From: JBAXRT01 sp037131065
Lineage (GTDB): Bacteria > Bacteroidota > Bacteroidia > Bacteroidales > FEN-979
NCBI GenBank assembly: GCA_037131065.1
Contig: JBAXRT010000105.1
Coordinates: 1 to 10,716, forward strand
DNA: 10,716 nt
Direction: 5' to 3'
In this document: piece after piece, positions 1-6,920 of the stretch
How positions within the stretch are numbered: position 1 is the stretch's first letter
Layout: each line of letters begins with the position of its first letter
The notes under the pieces: model-generated
What the model was told of the DNA's origin: nothing
Database searches by the model: none
What the model saw: only the letters and a program-made list of their open reading frames with translations
Translations under genes and position numbers: made by a program

Positions 1-1171
1 GTCGGATATTTTCGGACGAAGGCTGATTTACGTGATCTCGATCGCCATCTTCGGGATCGGGTCCCTACTGGTGGCATCCTCCCATGATCTTACCCTTCTG
101 CTGATCGGGCGTGGAATCCAGGGATTCGGAGCCAGTGGGATCTTTCCTGTGGCCTCAGCCACCATCGGCGACATCTACCCGGTTGAGAAACGCGGAAGGG
201 CGCTCGGACTGATCGGAGCGGTGTTCGGAATAGCATTCCTGATGGGTCCCTTCATTGCAGGACTCATCCTGATGTATTTTCACTGGAATGAACTCTTTTT
301 GATCAACATCCCGATAGCCATCGTGGTCATGATATTTGCCTGGAGGTTGCTGCCATCGGCACGCAAGGAGGAGAAGATCACCATCGACTGGGAAGGGATG
401 ATCATGCTTGCAATCATCCTGACTTCACTGACACTCGGACTGAACAACCTGGATACGTCACGATTCCAGTACAGCATCGGCTCCTGGTCGGTGCTGCCCT
501 TTTTCCTGATCGCGGCCATTCTTACCCCAATCCTGATCATGATGGAGACCACGCAGAAGAGTCCCATCCTTAATGTCACTCTTTTCAAATCAAAGCAGGT
601 GCGGCTTGTCGGTTTTATCGCCCTCGGGCTCGGGATCTTCCAGTCCTCCATCGTCTTTCTGCCTCAGCTGTCCATCAACCTTTTCGGTGTCGACCCCTCC
701 AGGGCCAGCTTTATGCTGGTGCCGGTGGTCTTCGCCACGGCCCTTGCCGCACCCCTGAGCGGACGTCTTGTCGACAAGCTCGGATCAAAGATCATTATCA
801 TCAGTGGGTTACTGATCGTAACGGCTTCCCTTTTCCTTATGGGAATGTTACGACCGGATCCTGTGATCTTTTACATAGCCGAAGCACTACTCGGATTCGG
901 CCTGGCCATCAGGGCATCGCTCAATTATATTATGCTTAACGAAGTGCCTGCCATGGAAAGGGCCTCCACCCAGGGCGTGCTGATCATCTTCGTGTCGGTC
1001 GGACAACTCATCGGGGCAACCCTTACGGGATCCGTGGTTGCCACCTCTGCCGGCGAGGTAAAGGGATTCGGAATGGCATTTCTTATCATGGCCATCCTCT
1101 CAGTTATTCTTTTCCTGGTCTCATTCTTTCTGAAAAACCGTAAAGAGGAGCTGAAGAGCAATTTAGAATAA
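1..1171 (+). CDS. MFS efflux transporter, DHA-type, 5' end missing
   Basis: This is the C-terminal 389 residues of a Major Facilitator Superfamily transporter; the reading frame is open to the left edge, so the true start lies outside the window. The visible part opens with the end of MFS motif A (SDIFGRR), the loop between TM2 and TM3. A motif-B-like segment (GRGIQGFGASG) and a motif-C-like antiporter segment (GIAFLMGPFIAG) follow, then the FHWNELFLINIPIAI stretch typical of drug:H+ antiporters of the DHA families. Alternating hydrophobic helices continue to a short charged tail ending in TAA. It is expected in the inner membrane, driving proton-coupled export of small molecules; the substrate cannot be read from sequence. 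pruA follows after 22 bases on the same strand but seems to have its own promoter. The choice between 12 and 14 TM segments (DHA1 or DHA2) is not settled because the N-terminus is missing. Confidence 0.9.
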   Translation, partial: SDIFGRRLIYVISIAIFGIGSLLVASSHDLTLLLIGRGIQGFGASGIFPVASATIGDIYPVEKRGRALGLIGAVFGIAFLMGPFIAGLILMYFHWNELFLINIPIAIVVMIFAWRLLPSARKEEKITIDWEGMIMLAIILTSLTLGLNNLDTSRFQYSIGSWSVLPFFLIAAILTPILIMMETTQKSPILNVTLFKSKQVRLVGFIALGLGIFQSSIVFLPQLSINLFGVDPSRASFMLVPVVFATALAAPLSGRLVDKLGSKIIIISGLLIVTASLFLMGMLRPDPVIFYIAEALLGFGLAIRASLNYIMLNEVPAMERASTQGVLIIFVSVGQLIGATLTGSVVATSAGEVKGFGMAFLIMAILSVILFLVSFFLKNRKEELKSNLE

Positions 1172-1176
1172 TTTTG
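1169..1176 (+). promoter_or_regulatory. Candidate Bacteroidota -7 promoter element for pruA
   Basis: The sequence TAATTTTG matches the TAnnTTTG consensus known from Bacteroidota sigma-ABfr promoters. It overlaps the TAA stop of the transporter gene and ends 17 bases before the pruA ATG. No convincing TTG element is seen at the usual -33 spacing, so only half of the promoter is supported. It suggests pruA can be transcribed independently of the upstream transporter. Confidence 0.45.
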
Positions 1177-1193
1177 CATAAAAAACCAGATTA

Positions 1194-2837
1194 ATGAATA
1201 ACGCAATTTTTAACCTTCAGCGACCGGACAACGAGCATACCCTGAATTATGCCCCCGGGTGCAAAGAGCGGAAGGCACTCAATGCCGAACTGGATAGACT
1301 CAGTTCGGAAATGCAGGATATCCCCCTGATCATCGGGGGAAAAGAGATCCGTACCGGTAAGACCGGCACCATCGTCATGCCTCATGATCATCAGCATGTC
1401 CTTGGCCACTACCACCTGGCAGGAGAGAAGGAGGTGCAGATGGCCGTCGATGCCGCACTGAAGGCGCACCAGGAGTGGGAGTCTGTGAACTGGGTCGAAC
1501 GGGTCTCCATCACGCTGAAAGCAGCAGAACTGATCGCAAAAAAATACCGGTTCCTGCTGAATGCCTCCACCATGCTGGGGCAGAGCAAAAATGCCTACCA
1601 GGCAGAGATCGATTCCGCATGCGAGACCATCGACTTTCTTAACTTCAATGCCCATTTTATTTCGGAGATATACCAGGAGCAGCCGCACTCGCAGCCCGGG
1701 ATCATCAACCGCACCGAGTACAGGCCTCTGGAGGGTTTTGTATTTACCGTCACCCCGTTCAATTTCACCGCGATCGCATCCAACCTTAACATGGCGCCTG
1801 TCCTGATGGGCAATACCGTCGTGTGGAAGCCATCCAGTACTTCGATCCTTTCAAACTATTTCCTGATGAAGATCTTCAGGGAGGCAGGGTTACCCGACGG
1901 GGTCATCAATTTCATTCCCGGACCCGGAGGCGTGATCGGGAAACAGGTGCTGGCTCACCGCGACCTGGCAGGGATCCATTTTACAGGGTCCACCGGGACT
2001 TTCAACAACATCTGGCGTTCTGTCGTGGACAACATGACCACCTTCCGGTCCTATCCCAGGATAGTCGGCGAGACCGGTGGAAAAGATTTCATCTTTGTCC
2101 ATCCTTCGGCCGATCCCCAGGAGGTTGCAGTGGCAATAGTCAGGGGAGCCTTCGAATACCAGGGACAAAAGTGTTCGGCAGCTTCCCGCAGTTATATCCC
2201 CGAATCGCTTTGGCCGGAGATCAAATCCCGGATCGGCGATATGATATCCAGAATAACGGTCGGAGACGTGAGGGAGTTCAGCCATTTCATGAATGCCGTG
2301 ATTGATGAATCTTCGTTCGACAACATCATGGGAATGGTTGGTTTTGCCAAAAATTCCGCCGATGCCGATGTGATCTTCGGCGGCAAGGGTGATAAAACCA
2401 AGGGATACTTCATCGAGCCAACCGTGATCCAGACACGCGATCCGCACTTCAGGACCATGGAGGAGGAGATCTTTGGTCCCGTCATGTCGGTATATATATA
2501 CAAGGACAAAGAGTTTGAAAAGACATTGGCGTTATGCAACGACACATCGCCCTATGCGCTTACCGGTTCGGTATTCTCGAAAGACCGGGATGCGCTGAAC
2601 AACGCATGCCGTATCCTCCGTTATGCAGCCGGAAATATCTATTTCAACGATAAGCCAACCGGGGCCGTCGTCGGTCAGCAGCCATTCGGAGGAGCGCGTT
2701 TGTCGGGCACCAACGACAAATCGGGAAGCTACCTGAACCTGCTGCGCTGGATCAGTCCGCGCACCATTAAGGAAACGCTGATGCCTCCGACGGAGTTCAC
2801 CTATCCGTTCATGAAGGAGGATAAATGCCATTCTTAA
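1194..2837 (+). CDS. pruA: L-glutamate gamma-semialdehyde dehydrogenase (1-pyrroline-5-carboxylate dehydrogenase)
   Basis: Cytosolic aldehyde dehydrogenase superfamily enzyme that oxidises L-glutamate 5-semialdehyde (in equilibrium with pyrroline-5-carboxylate) to glutamate with NAD+, the second step of proline catabolism. The 547 residues fit the single-function P5C dehydrogenase family; there is no proline dehydrogenase domain as in bifunctional PutA. Visible motifs are the NAD-binding FTGSTG (263-268), the general-base glutamate in GETGGKD (E293) and the catalytic cysteine in GQKCSAASR (C327). The N-terminal LNYAPGCKER region and the C-terminal QQPFGGARLSGTNDK segment are also typical of this subfamily. 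The ATG at 1194 gives the normal family N-terminus and has no Shine-Dalgarno, as is usual in Bacteroidota. The gene ends directly against a structured repeat and is convergent with the Rieske oxygenase gene. No proline dehydrogenase or proline transporter is in view. Confidence 0.95.
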   Translation: MNNAIFNLQRPDNEHTLNYAPGCKERKALNAELDRLSSEMQDIPLIIGGKEIRTGKTGTIVMPHDHQHVLGHYHLAGEKEVQMAVDAALKAHQEWESVNWVERVSITLKAAELIAKKYRFLLNASTMLGQSKNAYQAEIDSACETIDFLNFNAHFISEIYQEQPHSQPGIINRTEYRPLEGFVFTVTPFNFTAIASNLNMAPVLMGNTVVWKPSSTSILSNYFLMKIFREAGLPDGVINFIPGPGGVIGKQVLAHRDLAGIHFTGSTGTFNNIWRSVVDNMTTFRSYPRIVGETGGKDFIFVHPSADPQEVAVAIVRGAFEYQGQKCSAASRSYIPESLWPEIKSRIGDMISRITVGDVREFSHFMNAVIDESSFDNIMGMVGFAKNSADADVIFGGKGDKTKGYFIEPTVIQTRDPHFRTMEEEIFGPVMSVYIYKDKEFEKTLALCNDTSPYALTGSVFSKDRDALNNACRILRYAAGNIYFNDKPTGAVVGQQPFGGARLSGTNDKSGSYLNLLRWISPRTIKETLMPPTEFTYPFMKEDKCHS

Positions 2838-2865
2838 TGACGAGTGACGAGTGACGAGTGACGAG
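2838..2865 (+). repeat. Heptamer tandem array (TGACGAG)x4, copy 1
   Basis: Four perfect consecutive copies of TGACGAG begin at the base after the pruA stop codon and lead straight into the TGGGGAG sequence that opens the structured element. The same four-unit arrangement, slightly degenerate, precedes the second element at 7620. Period 7 with no spacer rules out a CRISPR. Confidence 0.9.
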
Positions 2866-2975
2866 TGGGGAGCGCCTGGCTGTTGCAAAAGCGGCCTTGG
2901 CGAGGGCGATCACTGGTGAACTTTTGAGTACGGACTAAGTGTGCCCGAGACGCAGCCGCGATGCAATAGCCAGGC
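2866..2975 (+). repeat. Structured intergenic repeat element, copy 1 (long hairpin)
   Basis: A perfectly nested inverted repeat. The outer stem 2874-2887 pairs with 2962-2975 (13 Watson-Crick pairs plus one G-U). GCGGC (2891-2895) then pairs with GCCGC (2955-2959). A symmetric purine-rich internal loop follows, and GGGC (2904-2907) pairs with GCCC (2943-2946), closing a 35-base terminal loop. Both inner 17-base arms (2891-2907 and 2943-2959) are identical in the second copy at 7648-7758, while the terminal loop is unrelated. It lies between the convergent pruA and Rieske oxygenase genes. Plausible roles are a bidirectional terminator or 3'-end stabiliser, a REP-like dispersed element, or a small structured RNA. 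No U-tract follows the stem on either strand, which argues against a classical intrinsic terminator. I do not recognise the family. Confidence 0.8.
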
Positions 2976-2991
2976 AAACCAGGTAAATAAA

Positions 2992-3996
2992 TTACGATTT
3001 CGAATTGTCAATCAATTCCTGACGTCTCTTTCTGTAAAGGATAATCGGGTAATCCCCGGTGATGAGATTTTCATCCATTTTCAGTTGCGTGGGCATTGGT
3101 TGGTGCGTCTCAACCACCCGTTGATCCTGGCGCAGAACAATACGGTTGAAAATTCCGGAAAAGGCAAAGTATATCTCCCTGAGGACCGGAATTTTTACCA
3201 TTTTCTGGTAGGTGCGGAGATACATCAGGGTGTTGTCATCATCAACCGGGACAAAAGCCACGATGATCCGCATTGAATCCATGATGTGGTTCTGCCAGAG
3301 GTTCGGAAAGAGAAAAGTAATATAAATGCTGCTGTTCTTCGGCTCCTTTATTTCATCGGGGCGGAGGGGCTTCTGTCCCCGTTCCGCCTCGTTCCATGGC
3401 CAGAAGCTCAGGCTGTTCCCGGTAAGCTTTGTGAAAGGTCCGTTTACAACAGGTCCCAGTCCCCTTCCGATCGTAGTGTGGTGAATATAAGGAACATGAA
3501 CCACGTCGAGCTGGTTTTCGATCACCCTTGAATAATGCGCTTTCCAGTGGGCGGTGAAGCTGTTATGGATCAGGTTATCATCCAGGTCTTCAAACCATGG
3601 CAGCTGAACGGCTGCAGGATCGACGGGACCTGCCGATCCGACCAGTGAGGGATCACCCCACCATAAATAGATAAAACCATTGGCTTCCGCGATGGCGTAT
3701 GCGTTCGCCCGGATGTAATCAGGCACCTGTGAGGCTTTACCGTTGGCAGGGATCAGTTTGCATTTTCCGGTGGCATCGTATTCAAACCCGTGGAAAGGAC
3801 ACTGGAGATGATCATCTTTTACTTTTCCCTTGCTGAGGGCAATGCCGCGGTGAGGGCATTTGTCGCGTGCCACGCCCGGTTTCCCTTTGCTGTCGCGCCA
3901 GGCCACCATTTGCTTACCCATCCGCTTTATACCGATTACATGGTTATTCCTTACCTCGGCTGATTCAAGAATGACATACCATTGATTTGGGATCAT
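2992..3996 (-). CDS. Rieske non-heme iron oxygenase, alpha-subunit type
   Basis: A 334-residue protein with an N-terminal Rieske [2Fe-2S] domain and a C-terminal mononuclear iron catalytic domain. The Rieske ligands are CPHRG (C47, H49) and, 16 residues on, CPFHG (C66, H69). The iron site is D164-x2-H167-x4-H172 in ENQLDVVHVPYIHH, where D164 is the expected bridge to the Rieske centre of the neighbouring subunit and the histidines are ligands. The third ligand is probably D291 in RQDQRVVETHQP. The domain order resembles the family of vanillate demethylase and pheophorbide a oxygenase. Such enzymes use O2 and electrons from a separate reductase to hydroxylate or demethylate a substrate; neither reductase nor substrate is indicated here. 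It is monocistronic in view, convergent with pruA and divergent from the ABC operon. The ATG at 3996 gives the family-typical start (NQWYVI) and lies just after a -7 promoter element. Confidence 0.9.
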   Translation of the reverse strand: MIPNQWYVILESAEVRNNHVIGIKRMGKQMVAWRDSKGKPGVARDKCPHRGIALSKGKVKDDHLQCPFHGFEYDATGKCKLIPANGKASQVPDYIRANAYAIAEANGFIYLWWGDPSLVGSAGPVDPAAVQLPWFEDLDDNLIHNSFTAHWKAHYSRVIENQLDVVHVPYIHHTTIGRGLGPVVNGPFTKLTGNSLSFWPWNEAERGQKPLRPDEIKEPKNSSIYITFLFPNLWQNHIMDSMRIIVAFVPVDDDNTLMYLRTYQKMVKIPVLREIYFAFSGIFNRIVLRQDQRVVETHQPMPTQLKMDENLITGDYPIILYRKRRQELIDNSKS

Positions 3997-4013
3997 AACT
4001 TTTTATTTATAAT

Positions 4014-4021
4014 CAAAGATA
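4014..4021 (-). promoter_or_regulatory. Candidate Bacteroidota -7 promoter element for the Rieske oxygenase gene
   Basis: Read on the minus strand this is TATCTTTG, a full match to TAnnTTTG, 17 bases before the ATG at 3996. A TTG lies upstream with a spacing of about 16 bases, somewhat short for the -33 box. Transcription from here would give a very short leader. Confidence 0.5.
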
Positions 4022-4046
4022 AGGAGGATAATTCAAACAATGCAGA

Positions 4047-4084
4047 AATACAGGGCTGCCGACTGAGGAGTGAGGAGTGAGAAC
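4047..4084. repeat. Fragment related to the dispersed repeats, with degenerate heptamers
   Basis: The 15 bases at 4047-4061 match 14 of 15 bases at 7770-7784, just beyond the second structured element. They are followed by heptamers of the form TGAGGAG (4064-4070 and 4071-4077), then a decayed third unit. The hairpin core itself is absent. It may be a remnant of the same repeat family in the intergenic region between the Rieske gene and the ABC operon. The rest of 3997-4223 holds only the two candidate promoters. Confidence 0.45.
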
Positions 4085-4196
4085 TGCTGCAGAACAACTT
4101 TCAGGCTGAAATGTACAAGTTTCGGGCATGGCAGCTTATATGTAATTCAATAGCATCTTTCAGGGAAAACAGGGCACATCGCGTATTTAATGAAGG

Positions 4197-4204
4197 TAGT
4201 TTTG
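4197..4204 (+). promoter_or_regulatory. Candidate Bacteroidota -7 promoter element for the ABC-GTPase-NifS-FeS operon
   Basis: TAGTTTTG matches TAnnTTTG and ends 19 bases before the ATG of the ABC ATPase gene. No clear TTG is present at -33. It is the only such element found for the four-gene operon, and spacing within the operon leaves little room for internal promoters. Confidence 0.5.
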
Positions 4205-4223
4205 CAGTATAAAATTTTTCTTT

Positions 4224-5030
4224 ATGGAAATAAACACCATTTCAATCCTCGGGGGAGTAGGAAAAACCGGAGAACCCGAAAATGTAGAGCGCTTTGATCT
4301 GATGATGGGAAACATCATCAGTATCGTGGGCCCAACCGGTTGCGGCAAGACCACGCTGATCAATGATATAGAACTGTTCGCAAACCGGAATACACCGTCC
4401 GACCGGCTGGTCCTCATCAACGGTGAGGCGGTCCCGGATGATTTAACTTTCGATCCCCGGAGCCATCCGATCGCCCTGATCTCGCAGCATACCAACTTTT
4501 TATCTGATCTGCCTGTCAGGGAGTTTCTGAAGATTCATGCTACGGTCAGGGGTGCGCAGGATCCCGTGGGTATCATTGAAGAGACCCTTGAATTTGCCAA
4601 CCAGCTCACCGGGGAGGCGATCATACCATCCACCGGGATGACGGAACTTTCCGGAGGGCAGACCCGTTCACTTCTTATCGCGGATGCGGTGATCATCGGC
4701 AATTCCCCGATCATCCTTCTCGATGAGATCGAGAATGCCGGGATCAACAGGACGAAAGCGCTGGAGTTACTCAAGCAATACAAAAAGATATTCGTCTTCG
4801 TCACCCATGATCCAAGGATAGCACTGTTGTCGGATTTCAGGATCGTCATGAGGAACGGAGCGATGGAGCGACTGATCGCCACCAACCCCGAAGAACGCCT
4901 TGTTGCAGGCCATCTCGGTAAAATTGATAACATCATGCTGCATTTTCGCAGTTGCATAAGGGCCGGCGAGGAGGTCTCAGGATCCATGATCAAAGAACAA
5001 TTACTCACGTTAAACACTTCAAATCTTTAA
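4224..5030 (+). CDS. Soluble ABC-type ATPase (no membrane partner in view)
   Basis: A 268-residue ABC nucleotide-binding protein with all catalytic motifs: Walker A GPTGCGKTT (36-44), Q-loop Q88, signature ELSGGQTR (141-148), Walker B PIILLDE (162-168, catalytic E168) and switch histidine H195 (VTHDPR). The usual D-loop SALD is replaced by ENAGINR (170-176). The N-terminus carries a short glycine-rich GGVGKTG (10-16), and no obvious A-loop tyrosine is seen. There are no transmembrane helices and no permease gene nearby. Together with the cysteine desulfurase two genes downstream, this recalls SufC, the ABC ATPase of the Suf Fe-S assembly complex, but SufB and SufD are absent and the sequence is not an obvious SufC. 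It is the first gene of a four-gene operon, 5 bases from the GTPase gene. Likely role (inference): ATP-driven step in metal-centre assembly or insertion. A transport role with an unlinked permease remains possible. Confidence 0.85.
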   Translation: MEINTISILGGVGKTGEPENVERFDLMMGNIISIVGPTGCGKTTLINDIELFANRNTPSDRLVLINGEAVPDDLTFDPRSHPIALISQHTNFLSDLPVREFLKIHATVRGAQDPVGIIEETLEFANQLTGEAIIPSTGMTELSGGQTRSLLIADAVIIGNSPIILLDEIENAGINRTKALELLKQYKKIFVFVTHDPRIALLSDFRIVMRNGAMERLIATNPEERLVAGHLGKIDNIMLHFRSCIRAGEEVSGSMIKEQLLTLNTSNL

Positions 5031-5035
5031 TATAT

Positions 5036-5737
5036 ATGAGGCTTATCATCTTTGCAGGTCCTCCCACCTGCGGTAAAACAACGGTTATCCGCCAGGTCAT
5101 ACGCCGGATGCTGAAAAGAAATTACAAACCCGCCTATGTCAAGATCGACGTGCTGTATGCCGACGAAGATGCCATCGTGCATCAGGAGTTTGGAATCCCG
5201 GTAAAGAAGATCTATTCCGGAGAGCTGTGTCCTGACCATTGCAACGTAGTGGTGCTGGATGAAGCGGTGGAATGGGCTGAAAAAGAGGGATGCGATTATC
5301 TTTTTGTCGAAACGGCGGGCCTTTGCCTGCGCTGTTCCCCCTATATCGAGAATTCACTTGGGATCGTGGTTCTTGAGGCGACCAGCGGGATGAACCTTCC
5401 ATACAAGATCGGTCCGATGCTTACCCTGGCCGATATTGCCGTCATCACAAAGATCGATCTGATCTCCCAGGCAGAACGGGAGGTATTCAGATACAGGGTT
5501 CTCGAAGCTGCAAAGGAGATCACCGTACTTGAGAGCAACGCACTGTATGGAATTGGTATTGATCCGATCGTCAAGAGGATCGAAAAGACAAATCCGCTTG
5601 AATTCCCGATGTTCCTCCGGGGAAATCCGCCGGTGGGTACCTGTACGATCTGTGTGGGAAAAAAGGAGATCGGAGCCAGGAACCATTTCGGCGTCCTCCG
5701 CACCATGGACCAGGAACTTTTTTATGTAGGTGAATGA
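5036..5737 (+). CDS. HypB/UreG-like P-loop GTPase with cysteine pairs (putative metallochaperone)
   Basis: A 233-residue SIMIBI-class G protein. G1 is GPPTCGKTT (8-16), G3 is ETAG (92-95) and the base-specificity G4 loop is TKID (138-141), in the position of the usual NKxD. The fold and size resemble HypB, UreG and CobW-type GTPases that deliver metals to enzymes. Unusual are the cysteine pairs: C65-x3-C69 after SGEL, C97-x2-C100 immediately after the ETAG switch, and C203-x2-C206 near the C-terminus, which could bind a metal ion or Fe-S cluster. I chose the ATG at 5036 because it puts the P-loop at the very N-terminus as in the family and leaves 5 bases after the ABC stop; a start at 4952 would overlap the ABC gene by 79 bases. 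Its stop overlaps the next gene's start (ATGA), so the two are probably translationally coupled. Confidence 0.85.
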   Translation: MRLIIFAGPPTCGKTTVIRQVIRRMLKRNYKPAYVKIDVLYADEDAIVHQEFGIPVKKIYSGELCPDHCNVVVLDEAVEWAEKEGCDYLFVETAGLCLRCSPYIENSLGIVVLEATSGMNLPYKIGPMLTLADIAVITKIDLISQAEREVFRYRVLEAAKEITVLESNALYGIGIDPIVKRIEKTNPLEFPMFLRGNPPVGTCTICVGKKEIGARNHFGVLRTMDQELFYVGE

Positions 5738-6894
5738 ACCCGTCTGAAATATATCTCGACAATGCAGCAACCACGAGGTGTGATCCCCGGGTGGTTGAAG
5801 CCATGATACAAGGCTTTCAAACCACATATGGAAACCCTTCAAGCATACATTCACAAGGGACCTTTGCCAAGGAGATCCTGGAAAGATCCAGGAGTGAAAT
5901 TGCTTCCTTACTGGGGGCATTCCCGGGGGAGTTGATCTTCACCGGGAGCGGGACAGAGGCAAATAACCTGGCGCTGAAAGGGATCGCAGAGGCGCACAGG
6001 AACGGCGGGAACCACCTGATCATTTCATCCATCGAGCATGACTGTATCCTGAAAACCTGTCAATGGCTCGAAAGCAGAGGTTTTTTCATAACCTATATCC
6101 CTGTTGACCATGACGGGCTGGTTGATCTTGATTTTCTTTCAATGGCGATCAACAAAAAGACGATCCTCGTTTCTGTGATGCATGCCAATAATGAGATCGG
6201 AACAGTAGAACCGGTGAATGAGATCGGCCGTCTCTGCCACCAGCGGAATGTATTCTTTCACACCGATGCATGCCAGTCGTTCGGGAAGATCCCTGTCGAT
6301 GTAAACGAGATCCATTGTGACCTTTTAACCATCAATGCCCATAAGATCCACGGCCCGAAAGGAGTCGGGGGATTGTACGTAAGAAACGGGATCCGGGTCG
6401 CCCCGTTGCTGCACGGCGGCGGTCAGGAGTCGGGAGTTCGTTCATCAACAGAGAACATTCCGGGGATCCTTGGATTTTCTGCGGCCGCCAGGATTGCAGT
6501 CTCGGAAATGGAAACAGAAGCATGCCGGATGAAAACACTCAGGGATCATATGACAGGGAGACTTACAGATGCCATTCCGGGTATCTATTTTAACGGGCAT
6601 CCCGAACAGAGGATCTTTAATAATGTGAATTTTTGTATCGACAGGCTTGAAGGAGAGGGGATAAGACTTCAGCTTTTACTGAATGAGAAGGGAATGTTTG
6701 TCTCCACCGGTTCTGCCTGTTCTTCAAATGACCAGGGGAATCCATCACATGTACTGAGAGCCATCGGGTTAAATGCCTTTCAGTCACGAGGCGCCATCAG
6801 GGTAAGCCTCGGAAGAGAGACCTCAACCGAAGAGGTTAACAGATTTACAGAAGCCCTGGCAGAACTTATCGGTCATCTTCGTCCTATCCAGTAG
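5734..6894 (+). CDS. Cysteine desulfurase, NifS/IscS class (PLP enzyme)
   Basis: A 386-residue class V aminotransferase-fold enzyme that removes sulfur from L-cysteine as an enzyme-bound persulfide plus alanine, supplying sulfur for Fe-S clusters or other cofactors. It starts with the family hallmark YLDNAATT. PLP contacts include GSGTEANN (71-78), the ring-stacking H102 (SIEHD) and the Schiff-base lysine K204 (NAHKIHGPKG). The persulfide-forming C329 lies in STGSACSS, inside the flexible loop of group I (NifS/IscS-like) rather than group II (SufS-like) enzymes. No iscU, iscR or nifU is adjacent, so it is probably dedicated to this operon. The ATG overlaps the GTPase stop by four bases, and the Fe-S protein gene follows after 26 bases. 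Function is firm; assignment as the housekeeping IscS or as a specialised desulfurase is open. Confidence 0.95.
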   Translation: MNPSEIYLDNAATTRCDPRVVEAMIQGFQTTYGNPSSIHSQGTFAKEILERSRSEIASLLGAFPGELIFTGSGTEANNLALKGIAEAHRNGGNHLIISSIEHDCILKTCQWLESRGFFITYIPVDHDGLVDLDFLSMAINKKTILVSVMHANNEIGTVEPVNEIGRLCHQRNVFFHTDACQSFGKIPVDVNEIHCDLLTINAHKIHGPKGVGGLYVRNGIRVAPLLHGGGQESGVRSSTENIPGILGFSAAARIAVSEMETEACRMKTLRDHMTGRLTDAIPGIYFNGHPEQRIFNNVNFCIDRLEGEGIRLQLLLNEKGMFVSTGSACSSNDQGNPSHVLRAIGLNAFQSRGAIRVSLGRETSTEEVNRFTEALAELIGHLRPIQ

Positions 6895-6920
6895 CAATAT
6901 AAACCTTTAATCAAGAACAT

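Noticed and set aside
1890..2447. Minus-strand open frame of 185 residues, and others at 1191-1688 and 5354-5920.
   Set aside because: They are antisense to pruA and to the GTPase/NifS genes, show no motifs and have no start context.
2532..2888. Minus-strand open frame whose first residues closely match those of another open frame at 7464-7670.
   Set aside because: The shared N-terminal peptide (MQQPGAPHSSL versus MQQPGTPQSSL) is the translation of the duplicated heptamers and hairpin arm. The rest of each frame lies antisense to pruA or the Fe-S protein gene and has no protein-like features.
2866..2975. Intrinsic terminator, attC integron site or retron-like RNA.
   Set aside because: There is no U-tract after the stem on either strand for a standard terminator. 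There are no attC core-site consensus bases and no integrase or reverse transcriptase. The element is reported only as a structured repeat.
4952..5035. Upstream ATG extension of the GTPase.
   Set aside because: It would overlap the ABC ATPase by 79 bases and add 28 residues before the P-loop, which is N-terminal in this family. The ATG at 5036 fits better.
4224..6894. Canonical SUF operon (SufC plus SufS).
   Set aside because: SufB and SufD are absent, the desulfurase has the group I persulfide loop rather than the SufS type, and the GTPase and Fe-S protein are not part of SUF.
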